DNA of 64,000 nt from Agromyces kandeliae. GTDB lineage: Bacteria > Actinomycetota > Actinomycetes > Actinomycetales > Microbacteriaceae. Positions 44,859 to 53,654 of this stretch are shown in pieces (position 1 is the first letter of the stretch; every line of letters starts with the position of its first letter). The notes beneath the pieces were generated by a model. That model did no database searches. It was given only the letters and a program-made list of their open reading frames with translations, and was not told the origin of the DNA. The position numbers and the translations under genes were made by a program. The stretch covers positions 1 through 64,000 of the forward strand of contig NZ_WKJD01000003.1 of assembly GCF_009674665.1 (NCBI RefSeq), written 5' to 3'.

Positions 44859-45196
44859 GATCCTTCTCCCGAGGTGAGCCGAGCCAGCGCCCGGTCGATG
44901 TGCTTCCAGTCGGCGGTGAGGACCCCGGCGAGCTGCTCGCCCGCCGGGCTGGTGCGGTAGAACTTCCGAGGCCTCGCCTCGTCGGTGTTCCATTCGCTCG
45001 TGAGGAGGCCCTGCTTCTCGAGTCGTCGGAGCAGCGGGTAGAGGGTGTTCGCATCGACGGTGATGCCGATGCGGTTGAGCGACTCGAGCAGCGCGTACCC
45101 GTAGTCGGGTTCGCGGAGCCGGACGAGGCAGCCGAGCACGACGGTTCCGCGCCGCAGTTCCTGCAGGTGGCTCGCAGTCGTGGCATCCATGCTCAT
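44855..45196 (-). CDS. PadR-family transcriptional regulator
   Basis: The 113-residue winged-helix repressor (GTVVLGCLVRLREPDYGYALLESL, DANTLYPLLRRLEKQGLL, RPRKFYRTSPAGEQ) carries the PadR signatures, including YP-LRRLE in the recognition helix. It is the first gene of a two-gene unit with the HAAS membrane protein. ATG at 45196 is used; ATG at 45190 is equally possible. The palindrome 12 bases upstream is a likely autoregulatory operator. Confidence 0.9.
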   Translation of the reverse strand: MSMDATTASHLQELRRGTVVLGCLVRLREPDYGYALLESLNRIGITVDANTLYPLLRRLEKQGLLTSEWNTDEARPRKFYRTSPAGEQLAGVLTADWKHIDRALARLTSGEGS

Positions 45197-45207
45197 GTCC
45201 TGCACTG

Positions 45208-45226
45208 TACTGTGTGGCGCACAGTA
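45208..45226. promoter_or_regulatory. Candidate PadR operator
   Basis: TACTGTG (45208-45214), spacer TGGCG, CACAGTA (45220-45226) is a perfect 7-bp inverted repeat directly upstream of the padR start, overlapping a possible -10 element. TACTGT-type arms resemble the ATGT/ACAT-like palindromes bound by PadR proteins. Confidence 0.65.
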
Positions 45227-45255
45227 TCGCAAGCGATGTCGAGCGTCCCTCGGGG

Positions 45256-46698
45256 CTACTCGCCGGCGTGGGCCTCGAGGAACGCGTACACCTCCGCGTC
45301 GTCCACGCCCGGGAACGTTCCGGACGGCAGCGGCGAGAGCACGTGCGCGTGCAGCCGTGCGCTCGGCCACGCCTGGCCCGCCCACCGCTCGGCCAAGCCG
45401 TCGGGCGCGCGCCGGCAGCACGACTCGTCGGGACAGCGCGACTCCGAGCGCAGGGTGGTCTCGCGCCCGCGGAACCACTTCGCCTGGTTGAACGGCACGC
45501 CGACGGTGATCGAGAACTCGGTGGCATCCGTTCGCCCCGTCTGCGTCGCGCACCAGAACGTGCCGACCGGGGTGTCGGTGTACTGGTAGTTCTCGGTCGT
45601 CCGATTGGTGTGCTCGAACGCGGTGCGGGCGCTCCACTTCTTGCACACCCACTGGCCCTCGATCGACCCCGTGACATCCGTCGGCAGCGGCAGGCCGTCG
45701 TTCTCGTAGCCCTTGAGCAGCGCCCCGTCGCCGTTCACCCGCAGGAAGTGCACGGTCATGTCGAGCTGGCTCGTGGCCAGGTTCGTGAAGCGGAGCGCCG
45801 CGGCCTCGTGCGTGACGCCGAACGCGTCGCGGAAGTCCTCGATCGCGAGGCGCTTGTCCTTCTTCGCCTCCTGCAGGAAGGTGACGGATGCATCCTGCGG
45901 CATCAGGCACGCGGCCGCGAAGTAGTTGATCTCGAGCCGCTGCCAGAGGAACTCGACGTAGCTCGCCGGCGGCTCGTGGCCGAGGAGGCGGTGCGCCATC
46001 GCCTGCAGCGCCATCGAGCGCAGCCCGTGACCGCCGGGGATCGAGGCCGGCGGCAGGTAGATCCGCCCGTTCGCCAGGTCGGTGATCGACCGGGTGGAGT
46101 CGGGCAGGTCGTTGACGTAGATCAGCTGGAAACCGAGGCGCTCGGCCATGACGCTGACCTCGCGGTGGGTGAGCGCGCCCTGTCGATGGCCGGACGCGCG
46201 CACCTGCTCCTCGGCGAGCTGCTCGATCTCGGGCAGGTAGTTGTTCCGCGAGCGCATGCGTTCCCGGAGCTCGGTGTTCGCACGCCGCGCCTCCTCGGGC
46301 GTCGCGATCGCCTCGCTCGCGCGGCGCTGCAGCTCGTGGTGCAGGCCGACGATCGCCTCGAGCGACTCGTCGGTCATCCCGCGGCTCGGCTTCACGTGCG
46401 GCAGGCCGAGCGCGGCGTAGAGCGGGCTCGACTGCGCCCGTCCGAGCTCGAGCTCGAGCTCGGCGCGTCTGCTCGGCGCCTCGCGGGAGAGCAGGTCGGC
46501 GAGGTCGACCTCGAGCGCAGACGCGAGCGCATCGAGCGTGGAGAGCTTCGGCTCGCGTTTGCCGTTCTCGATGAGGGAGAGCTGACTGCCCGCGAGCCCC
46601 ACCCGATCGCCGAGCTGGTCGAGCGTGAGCCCGAGGTCGGTCCGGTAGTGCCGGATGCGGTGGCCGAGCGTGGCCAGGTCTGGGCTGCCGAGCTTCAT
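45256..46698 (-). CDS. RamB/PrpR-type XRE regulator of short-chain fatty-acid metabolism
   Basis: The 480-residue regulator has an N-terminal XRE helix-turn-helix ([25 protein letters not shown], residues 22-46), a central IrrE/ImmA-like domain ([20 protein letters not shown]; degenerate HExxH-like) and a C-terminal domain with a CPDESCCRR cysteine cluster, as in mycobacterial PrpR where cysteines hold an iron-sulfur site. RamB of Corynebacterium controls acetate genes and pck; PrpR controls methylcitrate genes. It is divergent from pckG here (128-base gap). Both pckG and the prp operon at the left edge are reasonable targets. No TTTGCAAA-type site was found by eye. Confidence 0.88.
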   Translation of the reverse strand: MKLGSPDLATLGHRIRHYRTDLGLTLDQLGDRVGLAGSQLSLIENGKREPKLSTLDALASALEVDLADLLSREAPSRRAELELELGRAQSSPLYAALGLPHVKPSRGMTDESLEAIVGLHHELQRRASEAIATPEEARRANTELRERMRSRNNYLPEIEQLAEEQVRASGHRQGALTHREVSVMAERLGFQLIYVNDLPDSTRSITDLANGRIYLPPASIPGGHGLRSMALQAMAHRLLGHEPPASYVEFLWQRLEINYFAAACLMPQDASVTFLQEAKKDKRLAIEDFRDAFGVTHEAAALRFTNLATSQLDMTVHFLRVNGDGALLKGYENDGLPLPTDVTGSIEGQWVCKKWSARTAFEHTNRTTENYQYTDTPVGTFWCATQTGRTDATEFSITVGVPFNQAKWFRGRETTLRSESRCPDESCCRRAPDGLAERWAGQAWPSARLHAHVLSPLPSGTFPGVDDAEVYAFLEAHAGE

Positions 46699-46826
46699 GC
46701 CTTCAGATTATCGAAAGATCGCGGATTCTTAACACCCGAATCGGCCGAATGGATGGCGCATCCTCGCCGAGACTTGAAACACGCCACCGATCACGGCGGC
46801 TCTCCGAACTCCTCGAAAGGACGACG

Positions 46827-48692
46827 ATGACCATCTCCGACTTCTCGGTCAGCGCCTCCGGACCCGCCTCGGACGCGGAGGACCGCCCCCGAGGCACGAC
46901 CGACCCGGCCCTGCGCGCCTGGGTGGCCGAGATCGCCGCGATCACCCAGCCCGACGACATCGTCTGGTGCGACGGCTCCAAGCAGGAGGCCGACCAGCTC
47001 ACGCGCCAGCTCATCGCCGAGGGCAAGCTGATCAAGCTCAACCCCGAGTGGCGTCCCAACAGCTACCTCGCTCGCACCGACCCGTCGGACGTCGCGCGCG
47101 TCGAGGACCGCACGTTCATCTGCTCCACCTACGAGGAGGACGCGGGCCCCACGAACAACTGGCGCGACCCGCACGCGATGCGCGAGGAGCTCATCGGCGT
47201 CTTCACCGGCTCGATGAAGGGACGCACGATGTACGTCGTGCCCTTCTCGATGGGCCCGCTCGGCGGCGAGATCAGCCAGCTCGGCGTCGAGATCACCGAC
47301 TCGCCGTACGTCGTGCTCTCGATGGGCATCATGACCCGCATGGGCGAGCAGGTCTACCGCCTCATCGAGTCCGGTGAGCCGTGGGTGCACACGGTCCACT
47401 CGCTCGGCTACCCGCTCGTCGACGGCGTCGGCCACCGGCGCGACGACGTCGAGTGGCCCTGCAACGACACGAAGTACATCGTGCAGTTCCCCGACTCCCG
47501 CGAGATCTGGTCGTACGGGTCGGGCTACGGCGGCAACGCGCTGCTCGCGAAGAAGGCGTTCGCGCTGCGCATCGCGAGCGTCATGGCCCGCGACGAGGGA
47601 TGGCTCGCCGAGCACATGCTCCTCATCAAGGTCACCTCGCCCGAGGGCAAGGCGTACCACATCGCCGCGGCGTTCCCGTCGGCCTGCGGCAAGACGAACC
47701 TCGCGATGCTCCGACCCACGATCCCCGGCTGGAAGGTCGAGACGATCGGCGACGACATCGCCTGGATGCGCCCCGGCGAGGACGGCCGCCTCTACGCGAT
47801 CAACCCCGAGGCCGGCTTCTTCGGCGTCGCGCCCGGGACCGGCGAGACGACCAACCCGACCGCGGTGCAGACGCTCTGGGGCAACACGATCTTCACGAAC
47901 GTGGCGCTCCGCCCCGACGGCGACGTCTGGTGGGAGGGCCTGACCGACACGGTCCCGGCCGAGCTCACCGACTGGCAGGGCAACGCGTGGACCCCCGGCT
48001 CGGGTCGTCCCGCGGCGCACCCGAACTCGCGCTTCACGGTCGCGGCGGCCCAGTGCCCGCAGATCTCGGACGACTGGGACGCCCACGACGGCGTGCCGAT
48101 CGACGCGATCCTCTTCGGCGGTCGCCGGGCGACGAACGTCCCGCTCGTCGCCGAGGCCCGCTCGTGGAAGCACGGCGTGTTCATGGGCGCCACGATCTCG
48201 TCGGAGCAGACCGCCGCAGCCGAGGGCACCGTCGGCGAACTCCGCCGCGACCCGTTCGCGATGCTCCCGTTCTGCGGCTACAACATGGCCGACTACTGGG
48301 GCCACTGGGTCAAGATGGGCCGCGTGCTCGGCACGAACGCGCCGAAGATCTTCCAGGTCAACTGGTTCCGCAAGGGCCACGACGGGAAGTTCCTGTGGCC
48401 GGGCTTCGGCGAGAACTCGCGGGTCATCGAGTGGGTCGTCGGGCGCATCGAGGGCACGGCAGAGGCCGACGAGACCCCGATCGGCAACCTGCCGGCCGAG
48501 GGTTCGCTCGACCTCGACGGCATCGAGATCACCGATGACGCGCTCGACCAGCTCTTCGAGGTCGACCCGACGACGTGGCTCGCCGAGTGCGACCTCACCG
48601 AGGAGTACTTCGCGAAGTTCGGCGACCGCGTGCCCGCGGCGCTGCGCGCCGAACTCTCCAGCCTCCGCTACCACCTGCAGCAGCAGGCGTAG
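46827..48692 (+). CDS. pckG: Phosphoenolpyruvate carboxykinase (GTP)
   Basis: The 621-residue enzyme converts oxaloacetate and GTP to phosphoenolpyruvate, the entry step of gluconeogenesis. It shows the GTP-class P-loop with active cysteine ([13 protein letters not shown]), the metal/substrate region [29 protein letters not shown], and the guanine-site region [22 protein letters not shown]. Length is normal. ATG at 46827 follows GAAAGGACGACG. It fits with the methylcitrate cycle, which makes C4 acids from propionate. The divergent RamB-like gene is its probable regulator. Confidence 0.96.
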   Translation: MTISDFSVSASGPASDAEDRPRGTTDPALRAWVAEIAAITQPDDIVWCDGSKQEADQLTRQLIAEGKLIKLNPEWRPNSYLARTDPSDVARVEDRTFICSTYEEDAGPTNNWRDPHAMREELIGVFTGSMKGRTMYVVPFSMGPLGGEISQLGVEITDSPYVVLSMGIMTRMGEQVYRLIESGEPWVHTVHSLGYPLVDGVGHRRDDVEWPCNDTKYIVQFPDSREIWSYGSGYGGNALLAKKAFALRIASVMARDEGWLAEHMLLIKVTSPEGKAYHIAAAFPSACGKTNLAMLRPTIPGWKVETIGDDIAWMRPGEDGRLYAINPEAGFFGVAPGTGETTNPTAVQTLWGNTIFTNVALRPDGDVWWEGLTDTVPAELTDWQGNAWTPGSGRPAAHPNSRFTVAAAQCPQISDDWDAHDGVPIDAILFGGRRATNVPLVAEARSWKHGVFMGATISSEQTAAAEGTVGELRRDPFAMLPFCGYNMADYWGHWVKMGRVLGTNAPKIFQVNWFRKGHDGKFLWPGFGENSRVIEWVVGRIEGTAEADETPIGNLPAEGSLDLDGIEITDDALDQLFEVDPTTWLAECDLTEEYFAKFGDRVPAALRAELSSLRYHLQQQA

Positions 48693-48760
48693 CGGACCCT
48701 CCGCCGGTCGTCGCTCAGGGGTGGGCGACGACCGGCGGTGACGCGCGCCGGGGGCGCGCA

Positions 48761-48824
48761 GGCGACGGATGCCGCGGGCGCGACGTGCACGGGAAGGCGC
48801 GTCACGCCCGCGGCATCCGTCGCC
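48761..48824. terminator. Long perfect hairpin between convergent pckG and CHRD genes
   Basis: Bases 48761-48780 (containing CGGATGCCGCGGGCG) are exactly complementary to 48805-48824, giving a 20-bp stem with a 24-base loop. It probably terminates transcription from both sides and carries one GGATGCC/GGCATCC pair. Confidence 0.75.
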
Positions 48825-48849
48825 GTCTCCCGGGGCGATCGCGCGGCGG

Positions 48850-49362
48850 TCAGCCGATCTGGCCGCGGATCTCGCCGCTCGCCAGGTCTCCGGGCCCGGT
48901 GTTCGCCGGCGGCTCGCCATCGTTGGTGTGCACGTTGACGTAGGTGTTGCCGGCCTCGATCTCGGCGACGAGATCGGCCAGCGAGGCGCCGGCCAGCGGC
49001 CCGATGAGGTTCGCCGCCGTGATCGTGCCCGTCGCGATCACGCCGCTCGTGCGTCCGGCGCCCGCTGGCATGGGACCGTACAGGAAGGTCACGACTGCGC
49101 CGTTCGTGCCCTCCGGCGCGAGGTGGATGTGCGCCGCGATCGGATTCTCGAGGTTCGCGACGATCAGCCGGTAGTCCAGTTCGGTGCCGTCGGCGGAGAG
49201 CTGGAAGATCGCCGCGCCGCGAGCGAGCGACGCGTTGGCGGGCACCTCGTTCGCCGCGCTGAGCTGGGCGGTGTACGTGGTGTCGTCGGCCTGTGCGGCC
49301 ACCGGCGTCAACGATGCGACCACCACCAGGGCCGCGGCGGACAGGATTCGGGCGACGTGCAT
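48850..49362 (-). CDS. Secreted CHRD-domain protein
   Basis: The 170-residue protein has a signal peptide (HVARILSAAALVVVASLTPVAAQA) and one CHRD (chordin-like) domain: TYTAQLSAANEVPA, ELDYRLIVANLENPIAAHIHLAPEG, and the terminal ASGEIRGQIG. Bacterial CHRD proteins are exported and of uncertain role. ATG at 49362 follows AGGGGGTCCGAT. It is a single gene, convergent with pckG. Confidence 0.85.
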   Translation of the reverse strand: MHVARILSAAALVVVASLTPVAAQADDTTYTAQLSAANEVPANASLARGAAIFQLSADGTELDYRLIVANLENPIAAHIHLAPEGTNGAVVTFLYGPMPAGAGRTSGVIATGTITAANLIGPLAGASLADLVAEIEAGNTYVNVHTNDGEPPANTGPGDLASGEIRGQIG

Positions 49363-49556
49363 GATCGGACCCCCTGGTCTCAACATCAGCCCATGCGGGC
49401 TCCGCCCGACCGCCTCGTCGGGCGATACCCGGATTCTCCTCGCCCACGGCGCCCGCCGGAAGCCCCAGTTGCGGGGCGGCCCCGCCTCGCCGCCACGCGC
49501 GCGCTCATCCGTCGCGCGCCGGGCGCGCGGGTCTACCGTGGGCTGCGGGAGGGCGT

Positions 49557-49976
49557 ATGGACTTCGGGCCGTTCATCGAGCGCACCGGTGAGGTCATCGA
49601 CCTGCTGGGGGTCGTCGCGATCGTCGTCGGCGTCGCCGTCGCAGTGGTCGACGCCGGCATCCGTCGGTTGCGGAGGGCCGGCCCGGTCTACGCGCGGTTC
49701 CGTCGCGTGCTCGGCCGCGGCATCCTCATCGGCCTCGAGCTGCTCGTCGCTGCGGACATCATCCGGACGGTCGCAGTCGAGCCCACGCTCGAATCGGTGT
49801 CGGTCCTCGCGCTCATCGTGGTCATCAGAACCTTCCTCAGCTGGTCGCTCGAGGTCGAGATCTCGGGCCACTGGCCGTGGCAGAAGTGGCGGACCCGTGG
49901 TGCCGAAGCGTCATCGGACGACGGCCCGGCGTCGCCGGAGGCCGAGCGTGCGGAGGTCCGCTCTCCGCGTCAGTAG
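49557..49976 (+). CDS. DUF1622-like membrane protein
   Basis: The 139-residue protein has three hydrophobic helices (VIDLLGVVAIVVGVAVAVV, ILIGLELLVAADIIRTV, VLALIVVIRTFLSWSLEVEI) and a polar tail. The GLELLVAADIIRTV and IRTFLSWSLEVEI segments are typical of DUF1622 proteins, whose function is unknown. ATG at 49557 follows GGGAGGGCGT. It is divergent from the CHRD gene, with 194 bases between and no recognised site. Confidence 0.8.
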   Translation: MDFGPFIERTGEVIDLLGVVAIVVGVAVAVVDAGIRRLRRAGPVYARFRRVLGRGILIGLELLVAADIIRTVAVEPTLESVSVLALIVVIRTFLSWSLEVEISGHWPWQKWRTRGAEASSDDGPASPEAERAEVRSPRQ

Positions 49977-50021
49977 GGCACGTGCTCGCCTGAGGTGCCC
50001 GATGCACGGCCGGCTGACCCG

Positions 50022-50495
50022 TCAGTCCGCCGCGAGCGGCCAGATCGCCGCGATGGAGCGCATGGCGCGACCCTCGGGCGGGCGCAGGTCCACGAGCGCG
50101 ACCTGCGCGAGTCGGACGGAGCGGCCGGGCGGCACCGAGCCGTGCGCGGTGTCGGTCACGTGCGGTCGGTAGTCCGCTCGGGCACGCGCGACGTCGATGT
50201 CGGCGTCGCGGAGCGCGTCGAGGAGGCGCGTGCGCATCGCGCCGAGCGGGCCGTCGTCGCGGACCAGCGTCACCGGGACGTCGCGGTGTCGACCGAACAT
50301 CGCCCGGTCGAAGGCGGATGCCTCGATCGGGCGCCGTCCGTGCAGGACCGGTCCGATCAGGTCGGCGACCCACGCCGTGCCGTGATCGGTCTCGAACGGC
50401 TCGACGACGGTGACGTGCAGCGGCCACGCCGAGACCGGGAAGCTGCCGCCGACCTCGAGCCGGTCGATCGGCAGGACCACGGCGTAGCGTCCCAT
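50022..50495 (-). CDS. 2H phosphoesterase-superfamily protein
   Basis: The 157-residue protein contains two H-x-T motifs, HVT at 27-29 (WPLHVTVVEPF) and HVT at 112-114 (YRPHVTDTAHG), the hallmark of 2H enzymes such as 2'-5' RNA ligase and cyclic phosphodiesterases. Lengths and spacing fit a single-domain member. The substrate is unknown: a cyclic nucleotide or RNA end are the family options. ATG at 50495 is used. Confidence 0.8.
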   Translation of the reverse strand: MGRYAVVLPIDRLEVGGSFPVSAWPLHVTVVEPFETDHGTAWVADLIGPVLHGRRPIEASAFDRAMFGRHRDVPVTLVRDDGPLGAMRTRLLDALRDADIDVARARADYRPHVTDTAHGSVPPGRSVRLAQVALVDLRPPEGRAMRSIAAIWPLAAD

Positions 50496-50531
50496 GCGGC
50501 GAGGCTACGCCGCATGGGACGCGAGCGGGTG

Positions 50532-51332
50532 TCAGATGCCGGTGTCGCCGAACAGGTCGAGCAGCGCGTCGGGAGCGAAGCGCACCTCGACCGACCCGGT
50601 CGGACCGCGGTCGGCGGCGCCGACCCAGAGGCCGGACCCCTCGTGGACGCGCATCCAGCCGTCGCGGAACACGACGTCGGCGCCCACCACGATGCCGATG
50701 ACGGGCGACTCGCCCGCGCGCACGGCGATCGAGCCCTCCACGTCCTGCTCGGCCTGCGCGTCGACGTCCTCGCGGGCGGTCACGCCGACGAGCGGGCGCG
50801 CCGTCGGGGTGGCGAATCCCGGCACGTCGAACGGGCTGCCGGATGCCGCATCCGAGACGACGCCGACGTGCACGCTCGTCGAGACGAGCGCGGTCTCGGC
50901 GCGACCGTCGAGCACGAGGCGGCTGCCGACGCGGAAGCGGTAGAACACCCGGCCGTCCGCCGGCGCGGTCGGCAGCACGACCGCGGTGACCCAGTTGCGG
51001 GTCCAGGCGAGCGGGTCGCCCCCGCGGCTCGGCGGGTCGTAGAGGCTCGCGGTGATGCGCACCGCGCCGTCGGTGCGCGTCGGCGCGGCGCGGAGCGAGC
51101 TGGGACGGTCGCCCGCCGGGGCGACGGAGCGCGCCTGCTCGAATGCGGGGAGTCGCTGGGTGTCCCACTCGCGCAGCCACGACTGGAGGCGTGCGCGGAG
51201 GGCGTCGAAGGTGGGCTCGGGCGAGGACGGCGCCGCATCCTCGGCGGTGGCGGGAGCGGCGAGGACCGCGGCGAGGTCGCGCACGGTCGTCGCGCCGCGG
51301 GCAGCGGTCCTGGGAGCGTCGAGCAAGGTCAT
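50532..51332 (-). CDS. Hypothetical protein (266 aa)
   Basis: This soluble, acidic protein has an Ala-rich N-terminus (about 1-45) and a mostly beta-type remainder with repeated V/R/G patterns (AVRITASLYDPP, VFYRFRVGSRLVLDGRAETALVSTSVHVGV, VVFRDGWMRVHEGSGLWVGA). I recognise no domain. There is no signal peptide or membrane helix. Strong coding bias and a GGAGGACCATC ribosome site before ATG 51332 support a real gene. It is 141 bases downstream of the ABC exporter on the same strand, with a hairpin between. Confidence 0.65.
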   Translation of the reverse strand: MTLLDAPRTAARGATTVRDLAAVLAAPATAEDAAPSSPEPTFDALRARLQSWLREWDTQRLPAFEQARSVAPAGDRPSSLRAAPTRTDGAVRITASLYDPPSRGGDPLAWTRNWVTAVVLPTAPADGRVFYRFRVGSRLVLDGRAETALVSTSVHVGVVSDAASGSPFDVPGFATPTARPLVGVTAREDVDAQAEQDVEGSIAVRAGESPVIGIVVGADVVFRDGWMRVHEGSGLWVGAADRGPTGSVEVRFAPDALLDLFGDTGI

Positions 51333-51388
51333 GATGGTCCTCCGGGTGGGCGGCGCGTGCGCGCCGGAAACGCGATGAGGACACGGTA

Positions 51389-51415
51389 CGGATGCCCCGG
51401 GGTGCGCGGCATCCG
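51389..51415 (-). terminator. Hairpin after the ABC exporter gene, GGATGCC pair
   Basis: CGGATGCC (51389-51396) and GGCATCCG (51408-51415) form an 8-bp stem with an 11-base G/C loop, 59 bases beyond the exporter stop. Confidence 0.5.
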
Positions 51416-51473
51416 CGCAGGCCCCGGGGCGGGGTGGGGGTCAGCCCTGAATCCGAGGTGGGGGTGCCTCGGG

Positions 51474-53525
51474 TCAGACGAGCAGCTGGTGCTCGGCGAG
51501 CTCGCGGTAAAGCGGCACGGACTCGACGAGCTCCTGGTGGGTGCCCTCGCCGATGACGCGGCCGTCCTCGACGACCACGATGCGGTCGGAGTCCACGACC
51601 GTGGAGAGCCGGTGCGCGATGACGATGAGCGTGCGCCCGGCGGCGACCGCGTCGATCGCCTCCCGCATCATGCGCTCGTTCACGCCGTCGAGCGAGGACG
51701 TGGACTCGTCGAGCAGCAGGATCGGCGGCGCGGCGAGCAGCGCCCGCGCGATCGCGAGGCGCTGGCGCTCGCCGCCCGAGAGCATGATGCCGTTCTCGCC
51801 GACCTGCGCGTCGAGGCCGGCGGGGTCGCGCTCGAGCACCGAGCCGAGGTTCACGGCGTGCAGCACGTGCACGCACTCCTCGTCGGTCGCGTCGGGGCTG
51901 CCGAGCTTCAGGTTGTCGCGGATGGTGCCGGCGAGCACGGGCGCGTCCTGTTCGACGTAGCCGATCTGCGCGCGGAGCTCGGTGCGGTCGAGCGACCGGA
52001 GGTCGAGTCCGCCGAGTCGGACGGTGCCGACGCTCGGGTCGTAGAAGCGCTCGATGAGCGACAGGATGGTCGACTTGCCCGCGCCGGACGGTCCGACGAG
52101 CGCGATGCGCTGACCGCGCGGGACACGGAACGAGACGCCGCGGAGCACGGGCTGGCGGTCGGTCGCGTCGGGCTCGGGCAGGTGCTCGTCGGGTGAGTCG
52201 TTGCCGGGATCGGCCGGGTCGGACGGCCGGGTGAGCGCGTACGCGAAGTGGACGTCGTCGAACTCGACGGCCGCGGCATCCGGGAGCAGGCCCTCGTTCG
52301 CCGGACCGACCATGACGGCGCGCGCGGCCAGCTGCCGGTCGTTCGCGTCCTCGTCGGGCAGGTCGAGGATCTCCTGGATGCGGCCGAGCGCACCGAGCGC
52401 CTGGTTGACCGAGGTGATCGCGCCGAACGCCTGGCCGAGCGGCAGGATCATCATGAACAGGAAGAGGATGAAGGCGACGAGGTCGGCGATCGTGATCGCG
52501 CCCGATGCGACGCGGAAGCCGCCCACGCCGAGGACGACGAGGAACGACACCTGCATCGCGATGCCCGCGATCGGGACGATGAGCGCCGAGATCCGCGCGA
52601 CCTTGACCCCCATCTCCCAGGCGCCCTCGGCCTCGACCTCGACGTCGCGCACTTCGCGCTCGGTGGCGCCCGCGGCGCGGATCGTGCGCACGGAGGTGAT
52701 GGCGCGCTCGACCGAGGCCGCGACGTCGCCGACCTTCGCCTGCGCGGCGTGCGAGGCCTCGCGCACTCGAGCGGACAGCAGGGTGACGGTCGTGATCGCG
52801 ACCGCGATGACGAGGACGGTGAGTCCGAGGAGCGCCGCGTCGATGACGAGCATCGCGATGAGCGCGCCGACGAACGTGACCGCGCCGCCGATCGCCTCGA
52901 CGAGGCCCTGGGTGAGCACGGCGCGGAGCATCGTCGTGTCGCTGCCGACCCGCGACACGAGGTCGCCCGTGCGGCGCGTGTCGAATTCGGCGATCGGCAG
53001 GTGCAGGATCTTCGCGATGAGGCGGCGCCGGCTCGAGAGCACGACGCCCTCCCCGGTGCGCTGGAGCAGGTAGTGCTGGTAGCCCGTGATGATCGCGCTG
53101 ATGACGACGAGTGCGACGAGCGCCCAGACGATGCCGTCGAGCGGGTCGCCGGCCTCGACGATGGTGATCACGCGGCCCACGAGCAGCGGCTGCGCGAGGC
53201 TCGCGATCGCGCCGACGATCGACAGCGCCGCGACGAGGATCAGCACGGGCCGGTGCTCGAAGATGAACGGCAGCAGCTGGCGGAACGTCGCACGCGGCCC
53301 GGGCGGGGTGTCGCTGCGGCGGCCGAACGGGCTGCGCCGCGGGGGGCGTGCGGCGTCGGTCGGCTTCGCGCCGCCACCCGTGGCGGCGTCGCGCTCAGGT
53401 CGCCTTCCGGCGGCGTCCCGTCGCCCGATGAGCGGGATGCTCCCCGTGCGGGCCGCGCGGGCTGCCGCGCGTTCGGCGGCGCGCGCTGCGGAACGCGTGC
53501 CGGGTGTGGTCTCGGTGTCGCTCAT
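51474..53525 (-). CDS. ABC exporter half-transporter (permease plus ATPase)
   Basis: The 683-residue type IV ABC exporter has a disordered Arg/Ala-rich N-terminus of about 85 residues, six membrane helices (about 85-380), and a nucleotide-binding domain. That domain has Walker A GPSGAGKST, Q-loop YVEQDAPVL, signature LSGGERQRLAIARALL, Walker B ILLLDESTS and H-loop IAHRLS. A charged insertion (SDPADPGNDSPDEHLPEPD) precedes the ATPase core. It probably works as a homodimer because no partner gene adjoins. The substrate (lipid, drug or peptide) is unknown. ATG at 53525 follows AAGGACGACCTC. Confidence 0.9.
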   Translation of the reverse strand: MSDTETTPGTRSAARAAERAAARAARTGSIPLIGRRDAAGRRPERDAATGGGAKPTDAARPPRRSPFGRRSDTPPGPRATFRQLLPFIFEHRPVLILVAALSIVGAIASLAQPLLVGRVITIVEAGDPLDGIVWALVALVVISAIITGYQHYLLQRTGEGVVLSSRRRLIAKILHLPIAEFDTRRTGDLVSRVGSDTTMLRAVLTQGLVEAIGGAVTFVGALIAMLVIDAALLGLTVLVIAVAITTVTLLSARVREASHAAQAKVGDVAASVERAITSVRTIRAAGATEREVRDVEVEAEGAWEMGVKVARISALIVPIAGIAMQVSFLVVLGVGGFRVASGAITIADLVAFILFLFMMILPLGQAFGAITSVNQALGALGRIQEILDLPDEDANDRQLAARAVMVGPANEGLLPDAAAVEFDDVHFAYALTRPSDPADPGNDSPDEHLPEPDATDRQPVLRGVSFRVPRGQRIALVGPSGAGKSTILSLIERFYDPSVGTVRLGGLDLRSLDRTELRAQIGYVEQDAPVLAGTIRDNLKLGSPDATDEECVHVLHAVNLGSVLERDPAGLDAQVGENGIMLSGGERQRLAIARALLAAPPILLLDESTSSLDGVNERMMREAIDAVAAGRTLIVIAHRLSTVVDSDRIVVVEDGRVIGEGTHQELVESVPLYRELAEHQLLV

Positions 53526-53654
53526 GAGGTCGTCCTTCGCGGCGCGCGTCGGTGGCATCCGTCGGCGGGGGAACGCGGGCCGCATTGCAGCATACGTCGC
53601 CAGGCTGGGAGCCTCGGGCCCGGCTGCCCTTCCTGTGGACAGCTCGGCACGCCG

